A stretch of 64,000 nt of DNA, taken from NCBI GenBank assembly GCA_900758475.1, contig CAAERQ010000011.1, forward strand, positions 1 through 64,000, written 5' to 3'. Origin of the DNA: an uncultured Collinsella sp. (lineage in GTDB: Bacteria; Actinomycetota; Coriobacteriia; Coriobacteriales; Coriobacteriaceae). A model generated the notes under the pieces. That model searched no databases. It saw only the letters and a list, made by a program, of their open reading frames with translations, and was not told the DNA's origin. Every line of letters starts with the position of its first letter. Position 1 is the stretch's first letter. Of the stretch, positions 41,980-48,903 are shown piece by piece. A program made the translations under genes and the position numbers.

Positions 41980-42022
41980 GGAACGGGCCCGCTGACAGTA
42001 AGTTGCCAGCGGACCTGTTCCC
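41980..42022. repeat. Strong stem-loop after trpS
   Basis: GGAACGGGCCCGCTG pairs with CAGCGGACCTGTTCC apart from two G-T or mismatched positions, with a 12-base loop. There is no T-tract, so it is not an ordinary terminator. It lies 34 bases before a possible 19-residue peptide. Confidence 0.55.
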
Positions 42023-42055
42023 GAAGTACACCGTTGAATCGCACAGAGGGGAGGA

Positions 42056-42115
42056 ATGCGAATCAAACTCAACAGGGCAGGCTTTTTCATCGCCTATTGC
42101 CTGCTCCGTTGCTGA
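42056..42115 (+). CDS. Possible 19-residue hydrophobic peptide
   Basis: A short frame, MRIKLNRAGFFIAYCLLRC, directly preceded by AGAGGGGAGGA. The ribosome site is very close to the ATG, which weakens the case. The basic start and hydrophobic rest resemble small membrane peptides. It lies just after a strong stem-loop in the 330-base gap between trpS and the MGMT gene. It could equally be chance. Confidence 0.2.
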   Translation: MRIKLNRAGFFIAYCLLRC

Positions 42116-42205
42116 AACCAATATAGTTCACCGTGGTTTACTTTCTAGCGTCAATATGCGCCGCCATACCTTCTCCATAAGTTAGCTCCGGTAAACCTGC
42201 AACGG

Positions 42206-42246
42206 AAAACCACCACAAAGGGGACAGGCACCTTTGTGGTGGTTTT
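42206..42246. repeat. Palindromic repeat copy D (family 1, forward)
   Basis: 16-base arms AAAACCACCACAAAGG / CCTTTGTGGTGGTTTT with the loop GGACAGGCA, 16 bases past the 3' end of the MGMT gene. Confidence 0.9.
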
Positions 42247-42262
42247 GGCCACGGCGGAGCCG

Positions 42263-42583
42263 CTAGAGCCCTGCTGGCCAGCGACAGGCGGCCAAGTCGA
42301 CGTGCATGGGATCGGTAAACGTCACGCCCTCCCCCGTTAAGAGCTCACGCTGAGCATCGGGGCCGCCAAACGCAAAGCCCTCGCAAATACGGCCATCGGC
42401 AAATACCACACGATGGCAGGGAATCAGACCGGGGCGCGGATTGCCGTGCAGCGCATAGCCCACATAGCGCGCGCTTCGCGGACGGCCGGCGAGCAGCGCC
42501 ACCTGGCCGTACGTGGCGACCATCCCCTCGGGAATCTGCTCGACCACCTCGTACACCCGTTCAAAAAAGCCCTCAGACGCCAT
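42263..42583 (-). CDS. MGMT-family protein (DNA alkyltransferase domain only)
   Basis: A 106-residue protein equal to the C-terminal DNA-binding domain of O6-methylguanine-DNA methyltransferases. It keeps the active-site cysteine, GLIPCHRVVFADG, together with IPEGMVATYGQVALLAGRPRSARYVGYAL, which forms the helix-turn-helix. Alkyltransferase-like proteins of this size usually have Trp or Ala in place of the cysteine, so this one may still be an active repair enzyme despite lacking the N-terminal domain. ATG at 42583 follows GGAAGGGAG. The gene is bracketed by inverted palindromes D and E. Confidence 0.88.
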   Translation of the reverse strand: MASEGFFERVYEVVEQIPEGMVATYGQVALLAGRPRSARYVGYALHGNPRPGLIPCHRVVFADGRICEGFAFGGPDAQRELLTGEGVTFTDPMHVDLAACRWPAGL

Positions 42584-42612
42584 CGCATGCTCCCTTCCAC
42601 CCGGAAAAGCAT

Positions 42613-42651
42613 AAACCACCACAAAGGTGCCCGTCCCCTTTGTGGTGGTTT
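42613..42651. repeat. Palindromic repeat copy E (family 1, reverse)
   Basis: AAACCACCACAAAGG / CCTTTGTGGTGGTTT with the loop TGCCCGTCC, one base different from copies C and G. It lies between the MGMT start and the degV stop. Confidence 0.9.
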
Positions 42652-42663
42652 ATGGCAAGTCGG

Positions 42664-43518
42664 TTAATTGGCGGGCTGGAAGAAGGCTACGGCTACGGCG
42701 CCGGGACCTACGTGGGTGCCGATGGTAGCGCCGATAGTGTGGACGGGCAGCTCGCCCTCGGTGTGGCCAGCCCACAGCGCCGCACTGTCATCGATATACT
42801 TCTTGAGCACCGCATCCGAAAGGCCCGTATAGCCGAGCGCCAGCGGCATGGAAAAGTCGACGCCGCCCGCCTGCTCGACCTTCTGGTTCAACAAGTTTCG
42901 ACCGTTTTTGGAACCGCGCGCCTTGCCCAGCTGCACGATGAGGCCGTCCTCGGCGGCCACGACCGGCTTCACGTTGAGCAGCGTACCCACAGCGCCGGCC
43001 GCAGCAGACAGACGGCCGCCGCGCACCAGGTACTCCAACGTCTCGAGCAGGCCGATAACCATCACACGGTCGCGCACGGCCTCGACCGCCGCCGCAATCT
43101 GGGCCGCACTACGGCCCTCGTCCACCAAGCGCAGCGCATACTCGACCAGCACGCGCTCGCCCAGGGTGACGTTGTTGCTATCCACCACACACACGTCGCC
43201 GCCCGGTGCCTCGGCAAGTGCGGTACGGGCACTCTGGTTGGTGCCCGAAAGCTTGGCGCCCACGGTAATAATCACAGCCTCGTCGCCGGCCTCACGCGCT
43301 TCGGCAATCGCCTGTGAAAAGGCATACGGGTTGACCTGACCAGTCTTGGGCAGCTCATCGCGCTCCACGAGCATCTCGTAAAAGCGCTGGTGATCGATGT
43401 CGACGCCATCCATATACACATCGGTGCCAAAGGTGACGGACAGCGGCAGAACACGCAGAGCGGGGTGCTCAGCCGGCGTCATATCGCTCGCGGAATCGGT
43501 AATAATACGAATGGACAT
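42664..43518 (-). CDS. DegV-family fatty-acid-binding protein
   Basis: A 284-residue DegV protein. Family marks: IRIITDSASDMTPAEH at the N-terminus, PLSVTFGTDVYMDGVDID, PKTGQVNPYAFSQAI with the fatty-acid head-group region, TVGAKLSGTNQSARTAL, VDSNNVTLGE and GRLSAAAGAVGTLLNVKPVV. DegV/FakB proteins bind fatty acids and, in Firmicutes, hand them to the FakA kinase; no fakA is adjacent. ATG at 43518 follows AAGAAAGGATT; a longer frame to 43623 is unsupported. It is downstream of the MarR gene on the same strand with a 119-base gap. Confidence 0.92.
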   Translation of the reverse strand: MSIRIITDSASDMTPAEHPALRVLPLSVTFGTDVYMDGVDIDHQRFYEMLVERDELPKTGQVNPYAFSQAIAEAREAGDEAVIITVGAKLSGTNQSARTALAEAPGGDVCVVDSNNVTLGERVLVEYALRLVDEGRSAAQIAAAVEAVRDRVMVIGLLETLEYLVRGGRLSAAAGAVGTLLNVKPVVAAEDGLIVQLGKARGSKNGRNLLNQKVEQAGGVDFSMPLALGYTGLSDAVLKKYIDDSAALWAGHTEGELPVHTIGATIGTHVGPGAVAVAFFQPAN

Positions 43519-43637
43519 AGCGAATCCTTTCTTGCGCGGACCTCGCGCGGGGAATTTTGACAGCAATGCCCCGGCACGGTATACGCGCTCAAACGGGACT
43601 ATGCAGTTGTTAATTGGAAGCAAATGCCTTGGCGGCC

Positions 43638-44087
43638 TTAGATCTCGCGCAAGGTATTGAGAATCGTGCGCAGCGACGCGTACATCTGCTCGCGCTGTTC
43701 CACGCCCATGGCCTTACCGGTGGTGTCGAGCACTTCGCGAATGATGCGATCGGCCTCGCTCATGCTCTCGCCGCCCAGGGCAGTCAGGCGCACCGGGGCA
43801 CGGTACTTGACGGCAGCATCGCCCGAGTCGTCGACCTCGACGTAGCCGCCCTCCTCCAGGTGTGCCAGTGTGCGCGAAACGGCGGCACGGGTAACGCCGG
43901 CCATGCGGGCGAGGTCGGCGCCAGTCAGGCCGTCCTTGCTGCGCTCGAGATAGTACAGGCACATGACGTCGGAGCCCTTGAGGCCCAGCCTTGCACCTTC
44001 GGACGTCTTGATGCGCTGAACCTCCTTGTAGAGCCCGCTGATCAGTCCGACAAAATCCTCAAAACGTGTCTCGTCGTTCTGCTGCAT
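43638..44087 (-). CDS. MarR-family transcriptional regulator
   Basis: A 149-residue winged-helix protein. The recognition region is LTGADLARMAGVTRAAVSRTLAHLEEGGYVEVDDS, and the wing has an Asp/Ala-rich insert before KYRAPVRLTALGGESM. Flanking helices (ISGLYKEVQRIKTSEGARLGL and the C-terminal REQMYASLRTILNTL) would form the dimer. ATG at 44087. Half-sites GGGTTAAC and GTTAACCC in the upstream gap suggest autoregulation. Because degV follows on the same strand, a link to fatty-acid metabolism, as with FabT/FakB regulation, is possible but unproved. Confidence 0.88.
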   Translation of the reverse strand: MQQNDETRFEDFVGLISGLYKEVQRIKTSEGARLGLKGSDVMCLYYLERSKDGLTGADLARMAGVTRAAVSRTLAHLEEGGYVEVDDSGDAAVKYRAPVRLTALGGESMSEADRIIREVLDTTGKAMGVEQREQMYASLRTILNTLREI

Positions 44088-44122
44088 GGGAGACGACCGC
44101 CTTTCGCTTGCATGATGCTAAC

Positions 44123-44182
44123 GGGTTAACATCTTAGCCGCATGTCCGAACCCCCGTACCCAAATATCCCAATTGTTAACCC
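44123..44182. promoter_or_regulatory. Candidate MarR operator pair
   Basis: GGGTTAAC (44123-44130) and GTTAACCC (44175-44182) are exact reverse complements placed 36-95 bases upstream of the MarR start. Each contains the palindrome GTTAAC. Confidence 0.4.
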
Positions 44183-44192
44183 ATCAACATAA

Positions 44193-44231
44193 AAACCACC
44201 ACAAAGGGGACAGGCACCTTTGTGGTGGTTT
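44193..44231. repeat. Palindromic repeat copy F (family 1, forward)
   Basis: AAACCACCACAAAGG / CCTTTGTGGTGGTTT with the loop GGACAGGCA, 27 bases past the 3' end of the B3/B4 gene. Confidence 0.9.
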
Positions 44232-44257
44232 GGGACATCAATAGGTTCTAGGCGCCG

Positions 44258-44977
44258 CTATAGCTCCACGCAGGGATTGTCGTGGGTCACTAGGGTCTTA
44301 ACGACGACCGTCGCTCCCAGATAGCGCTCGAGCAGCTCGGCCAAGCGATCGATGGCAGCCTGGCAATCCCCCATCCGCTCGGGCTCCACGCACTCAATCG
44401 CCAGAAATGCGTCCGCCGAATCATCGGACAGCGCCGTGCGAACGCCATCGCGCCAGTTCCAGCAACGGCAGACGGCGCCCGCATCATCGATATAGGCAAG
44501 CTCACCGGGCAGCGTCGGATCATCCGTCTCCTCGCCAAGCGGCAAGAACGCGTCGCCGCCGTCGGTCACCGCCAGGCGCAGATTGCCCTCAATAGCATGC
44601 AAATCTTCACCGCCAACGGGCAACGCATAAGTCAACGAAATCGTATTGTAGATATCCACCGCCGGCGTGATGTGGCCGACCGGCTTGCCTTTGAGCACGC
44701 GCTTGAGCAGGTTCTCAACTGAGCAACGCGCGCCCTTCTTGGTCTTGAACAGGCGATACGCCTCGCGCCATGCCTTAACCGGCGCGTTTTCGCTAATGGT
44801 ATCGCTTGTCAGGTGGCGCTCCGCATCGATGTTGGCGCGGTCAAGTAGCGCGGCGATCGCATCCACGTCCTCCTGGGGAATCTGAGCCGCAGGCTTCATG
44901 CCCTTTACGACCACGACGCCGACCGCCGCCTGCGGAAACAGCTCCCAAAATGAATCCTCGGCAACAAAGCCCTTCAT
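44258..44977 (-). CDS. B3/B4 domain protein (phenylalanyl-tRNA synthetase beta-like domain)
   Basis: A 239-residue stand-alone B3/B4 protein. ATG at 44977 follows GAAGGGAGAG. The fold is marked by WREAYRLFKTKKGARCSVENLLKRVLKGKPVGHITPAVDIYNTISLTYALPVGGEDLHAIEG and DPTLPGELAYIDDAGAVCRCWNWRDG. B3/B4 is the editing domain of PheRS beta; free-standing relatives are proposed to act in trans on mischarged tRNA or small substrates, without firm proof. It is bracketed by inverted palindromes F and G. The 210 bases upstream hold hairpins (GAGGGCGC / GCGCCCTC near 45008, GTCCCC / GGGGAC near 45080) and no other gene. Confidence 0.85.
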   Translation of the reverse strand: MKGFVAEDSFWELFPQAAVGVVVVKGMKPAAQIPQEDVDAIAALLDRANIDAERHLTSDTISENAPVKAWREAYRLFKTKKGARCSVENLLKRVLKGKPVGHITPAVDIYNTISLTYALPVGGEDLHAIEGNLRLAVTDGGDAFLPLGEETDDPTLPGELAYIDDAGAVCRCWNWRDGVRTALSDDSADAFLAIECVEPERMGDCQAAIDRLAELLERYLGATVVVKTLVTHDNPCVEL

Positions 44978-45148
44978 ACGCTCTCCCTTCATTGTGCACG
45001 CCCGAGCGAGGGCGCCTAAACAAAAAGCGCCCTCACAGCGGCCACCTTCAAAGTCCTACGGTGCCGCCACAAGAGCGCTTACGCTGTCCCCATCCGGAGA
45101 AGGGGACGATATGTCAGGCGTATTGTAACCCGAGTCTTCCGCGCGAGC

Positions 45149-45189
45149 AAAACCACCACAAAGGTGCCTGTCCCCTTTGTGGTGGTTTT
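45149..45189. repeat. Palindromic repeat copy G (family 1, reverse)
   Basis: 16-base arms AAAACCACCACAAAGG / CCTTTGTGGTGGTTTT with the loop TGCCTGTCC, 15 bases past the 3' end of pckA. Confidence 0.9.
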
Positions 45190-45204
45190 GGGTCTGAGGC
45201 GACG

Positions 45205-46875
45205 CTAGTGGCGGAGTCCCAGCAGGCCGCGGCCGCGATGGCGGGCCTCGGCGGGCATCTGGGCGTGCGGGCCGGCGGCTTTGACGGACTCGGGCAGGTG
45301 CGAGTATTTCTTCTCGAAGTTCTCCTCGAACATCACAGCCAGGTTGTGCGCTGCCTCGTCGTAGCGCGCGGTGCTCTGCCAGTACTGGCGCGGCACCAGG
45401 ATGCCGTCCGGCACACCGTGACACGTGGTGGGAATGTCGACATTAAAGATGTCGTCGTGCACAAACTCGCTGTCCTCGATGGTGCCGTCGAGGGCGCGAG
45501 CGACCAGTGAGCGCGTATAGGCAAGCTCGATGCGATGACCCACGCCGTAGCCGCCGCCAATCCAGCCGGTGTTGACCAGATAGACACGCGTGCGGCCGTC
45601 GGCGATGCGCTCGCCGAGCATCTTGGCGTAGACCATGGGGTCGAGCGGCATAAACGGCTCGCCAAACAGCGAGGAGAACGTGGGCGTGGGCTCGGTGACG
45701 CCGACCTCGGTGCCGGGGATCTTGGCCGTAAAGCCCGTCACAAAGTGGTACATGGCGGCATCGGCCGTCAGGCGTGAGATAGGCGGCAGCACGCCAAAGG
45801 CGTCGCAGGTCAAAAACAGCACGACGCTCGGGGTGGTACCCATGCCCTTGGTCCACGCGTTGGGGATATGCTCGACGGGGTAGGCCACGCGCGTATTGTG
45901 CGTAATCGAGACGTCGTCGTAGTTGGGCTTGCGATTCTCATCGAGTACCACGTTTTCACAGATGGCGCCAAAGCGAACGGCGTTGAAAATCTCGGGCTCG
46001 TGGAACGCGTCCAGGCCCTCGCACTTAGCGTAGCAGCCGCCCTCGACGTTAAAGATGCCCATATCGGACCAGCCGTGCTCGTCATCGCCGATCAGCAGGC
46101 GCGTGGGATTGGCCGAAAGCGTGGTCTTGCCGGTGCCGGACAGGCCAAAGAACACCGCGGTCTCATGCGTGACGGGGTCCATGCTGGCGGAGCAATGCAT
46201 GGGCAGCACGTCGTCCTCGACGGGCAGCAAGTAATTCATGACACTGAAGATGGACTTTTTGATCTCGCCGGAGTAGCCGGTGCCAGCGACCAGAATCACG
46301 CGCTCCTGGAAGTTGATGACCACGGCGGCGCTGGAGTTGAGGCCCTTGATGGCGGGATCGCACTGATAGCCGGGTGCGGCGAGCACACAGAAGTCCGGCT
46401 CGCCGGTGCGCGCGATTTCGCGGGCGAGCGGGCGGGCGAGCATCTGCTTAATGAAGAGCGCCTGGCTGGCACGCTCGCAGGCGACGAGCAGGCGACGCGT
46501 ATGGTTGCGGTCGGCGCCGGCCATACCGCGAGTGACGAACACGTCGCGCTCGTTGAGATAGTCAACGATGCCGGCCTTGATAGCCTCGTAGCTTTCGACG
46601 GACAGCGGGCGGTTGACGGCACCCCAGGCAATCTTGTCGTGCACATCGGGCGTGTCGACGATAAAGCGGTCGTTGGGCGAACGTCCAGTACGCTCCCCCG
46701 TCTCGATCACCAGTGCGCCGTTGGAGGCCATGCGGCCTTCGTTGCGGCGGATGGCATGCTCGACGAGCTCTGCTGCCGGCAGGTCAACCAGCAGGCGGGG
46801 CTGTTTCTCGGCAGGATCTTCGACCAGCGTAATGCCAAAGTTGGACAGAACTTCTGCAGGGGTAACACCAGGCAT
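45205..46875 (-). CDS. pckA: Phosphoenolpyruvate carboxykinase (ATP)
   Basis: A 556-residue enzyme interconverting oxaloacetate and PEP with ATP. ATG at 46875 follows AAAGGAGGCC. Substrate-binding and catalytic motifs: ERTGRSPNDRFIVD, LVAGTGYSGEIKKSIFSVMNYLLP, the PEPCK P-loop FFGLSGTGKTTLS, LIGDDEHGW (metal-binding Asp), NVEGGCYAKC, and RVAYPVEHIPNA. The length is somewhat over the usual 520-540 because of extra residues at both ends. In fermenting anaerobes it often runs toward oxaloacetate, feeding the reductive branch to fumarate and succinate. The upstream gap holds family 2 repeats. Confidence 0.95.
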   Translation of the reverse strand: MPGVTPAEVLSNFGITLVEDPAEKQPRLLVDLPAAELVEHAIRRNEGRMASNGALVIETGERTGRSPNDRFIVDTPDVHDKIAWGAVNRPLSVESYEAIKAGIVDYLNERDVFVTRGMAGADRNHTRRLLVACERASQALFIKQMLARPLAREIARTGEPDFCVLAAPGYQCDPAIKGLNSSAAVVINFQERVILVAGTGYSGEIKKSIFSVMNYLLPVEDDVLPMHCSASMDPVTHETAVFFGLSGTGKTTLSANPTRLLIGDDEHGWSDMGIFNVEGGCYAKCEGLDAFHEPEIFNAVRFGAICENVVLDENRKPNYDDVSITHNTRVAYPVEHIPNAWTKGMGTTPSVVLFLTCDAFGVLPPISRLTADAAMYHFVTGFTAKIPGTEVGVTEPTPTFSSLFGEPFMPLDPMVYAKMLGERIADGRTRVYLVNTGWIGGGYGVGHRIELAYTRSLVARALDGTIEDSEFVHDDIFNVDIPTTCHGVPDGILVPRQYWQSTARYDEAAHNLAVMFEENFEKKYSHLPESVKAAGPHAQMPAEARHRGRGLLGLRH

Positions 46876-47023
46876 GGGGCCTCCTTTAAAAACGCGACAC
46901 GTGGACGCGGCGCGCACTTTACTCACGTAAAGCCCGTTGTACCCGATATGCAAAAACGTTTTTGAGGCAACGGCGAAGCGCCCGCTCAACGGTCAAAAAT
47001 CGCACGCAAGCGGCCTAGTCATT

Positions 47024-47155
47024 TGGGACGTTCTTAAACCACTAGTCGTTGGGGACACTCTTGAACAGGCAACAGCCAAGGAGTGTCCCCAGATGCCGGC
47101 ACTTAGGGACGTTCCTAAAGTGCCGGCACATAAGTAATGTCCCCAAGTGCCGACT
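47024..47155. repeat. Cluster of family 2 repeats between pckA and lactate permease
   Basis: GGGACGTTCTTAAA, GGGGACACTCTTGAA, GGAGTGTCCCC, ATGCCGGCACTT, GGGACGTTCCTAAA and GTGCCGGCAC alternate, giving direct and inverted repeats within 130 bases. It runs to the lctP stop codon. Confidence 0.6.
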
Positions 47156-48725
47156 ACAGCGGCAGGCCTTGGCCGAGCATGGCGATGGCGCTCATGAGGA
47201 CCAGCATGCCGGCGGCGTAGGGCAGCACTACGCCCAGGAGCTCGGCATCCTTACCGCGCACGTGAACGGCGGCAAGACCGATGGCGAGGGTCTGTGGCGA
47301 GATCATCTTACCGGCGGCGACACCCAGGGCGTTCAGCGCGACCATCCAGTAGTCACTCACACCCAGCGCCGAAGCGGCCTGGCTCTGGATGGGACCAAAC
47401 AGCATGCCCGAGGACGTGCCCGAACCGGTCACGAACGCACCGACGGCACCGATCCACGGAGCCAGAATCGGGTACAGCCCACCGGCGACGGCAATGCAAA
47501 ACGCACTGATCGACGAGATCATGCCCGCATAGCCCATCACCTTGGCGCAGCCCAGCACCGAAAGCATCGTGATTACCGTCGGCATCATCTGCTTGACAGT
47601 CGCGGCCAGCACCTCGCCTATCAGACGCGGCGAAGCGCCCTGAATCGCACCGCCGATAAACGCGGCCAGGAAGATCCAAACACCCGGCGTGTTGATCCAC
47701 GAAAACGTAAGCGTACCGGGGTTCTCGCCGCAATACACCTGCACGTGGCTCGCAAACGGCGCGAGCGCGGCGTGCACGACGGGAACCAGGTTGGAGGTAC
47801 CCAGCAGCAGCACAAAAATCAGAATGAAGCACGACCAGGCCGAAAGCGCCGATTTAACGGTGAGCTGTTCGCCGGCCTCGATATTCATATGGAAGCGCGC
47901 GTCCAGGTGACCGGACTTCTCGGCGCGCATGGCAAGCGCGGCGGTCAGCGCGAGCGACACGATAGAACCCACGACTACGGCCAGTTCGGGACCCACAAAC
48001 ATGGCAACGACCAGGGCCGCACCTACAAAGGACACACCGGAAAGCAGTGCCACGCCGGCAACGCCGTGCAGACGCTCGGCAACGCTTGCAACATTGCCCT
48101 GGTCATCGACAACACGACCCGCAACCAGCACGATAAGCAGCGGCATCGCCACAAAGAAGGGCGCAAGCTGCGCCAGCTGAACGGTCGCCAGATGCAGGGA
48201 ATCCAGACCCACCAGGTCGGCAACGGACACCGTGGGGATGCCAATGGAGCCGTAGGGCGTGGGCACGCCGTTGGCCAGCAGGCAGATGAGCACGGCAGGC
48301 ACGGCCTCAAAGCCCAGGCCCGCGAGCATGCCGGCGGGAATGGCGACAGCGGTACCGAAGCCGGCCATGCCCTCCATAAAACCGCCGAAGCACCAGGCCA
48401 CGAGCAGCGCCAGCAGACGACGATCGCTGCTGATGGAGGTAATCATGCTGCCGATCACGTCCATGGCGCCCGTGCGCACACACAGGTTATACGTGAACAC
48501 CGCGGCGATAATCACGAGCACGATGGGCCATATGGCCATCAAAAAGCCCTCAAGCGAGGCCGTGGCTATCTGCGCCGCCGGCAGATGCCACCACGCAAAG
48601 GCGAGCACGCACGAAAGGGCAAACGAGCCAATGGCGGCCTTCCAAGCCGGCCATTTAAAGCACAGCAGCATCACGACGAGCCAGATGATCGGCACAAGAG
48701 CCAGCAAAAACGCAGCGACATCCAT
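47154..48725 (-). CDS. L-lactate permease (LctP/LldP family)
   Basis: A 523-residue membrane transporter with about twelve to fourteen hydrophobic segments, from MDVAAFLLALVPIIWLVVMLL to the C-terminus. Family marks: FGGFMEGMAGFGTAVAIPAGMLAGLGF, GVPTPYGSIGIPT, and the repeat-half motif GAFVTGSGTSSGMLFGPIQSQAA. These proteins move lactate (or glycolate) with protons. ATG at 48725 follows CAAGGAG. No lactate dehydrogenase is adjacent, so direction of transport cannot be said. A 23-base perfect palindrome lies about 100 bases upstream between this gene and the flippase. Confidence 0.92.
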   Translation of the reverse strand: MDVAAFLLALVPIIWLVVMLLCFKWPAWKAAIGSFALSCVLAFAWWHLPAAQIATASLEGFLMAIWPIVLVIIAAVFTYNLCVRTGAMDVIGSMITSISSDRRLLALLVAWCFGGFMEGMAGFGTAVAIPAGMLAGLGFEAVPAVLICLLANGVPTPYGSIGIPTVSVADLVGLDSLHLATVQLAQLAPFFVAMPLLIVLVAGRVVDDQGNVASVAERLHGVAGVALLSGVSFVGAALVVAMFVGPELAVVVGSIVSLALTAALAMRAEKSGHLDARFHMNIEAGEQLTVKSALSAWSCFILIFVLLLGTSNLVPVVHAALAPFASHVQVYCGENPGTLTFSWINTPGVWIFLAAFIGGAIQGASPRLIGEVLAATVKQMMPTVITMLSVLGCAKVMGYAGMISSISAFCIAVAGGLYPILAPWIGAVGAFVTGSGTSSGMLFGPIQSQAASALGVSDYWMVALNALGVAAGKMISPQTLAIGLAAVHVRGKDAELLGVVLPYAAGMLVLMSAIAMLGQGLPL

Positions 48726-48825
48726 GGGTAAAAACTCCTTGGTACCGCGCAAGCGGCATCGGGGGGTCACAAAACTTTAAGAGGATACCGCACGTTTACC
48801 GACAAATTACAGCCGCCCGCCGAAA

Positions 48826-48848
48826 TTTTTGAACAACCTGTTCAAAAA
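48826..48848. promoter_or_regulatory. Operator-like palindrome between lactate permease and flippase genes
   Basis: TTTTTGAACA and TGTTCAAAAA are perfect ten-base arms with an ACC spacer. A TATACT box (48871-48876) follows on the plus strand. The palindrome could bind a dimeric regulator of either gene. Confidence 0.45.
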
Positions 48849-48903
48849 CACGAATGGACACCACCGCGACTATACTAGAGCGCAGTAAGAGAAAGGAACC
48901 GCC

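Noticed and set aside
29599..45189. CRISPR array from the repeated palindrome
   Set aside because: Copies are kilobases apart with genes between them, vary in orientation, and no cas genes are present.
46990..48731. Plus-strand frame opposite the lactate permease
   Set aside because: Arg/His/Gln-rich antisense sequence; the permease on the other strand has membrane helices and family motifs.
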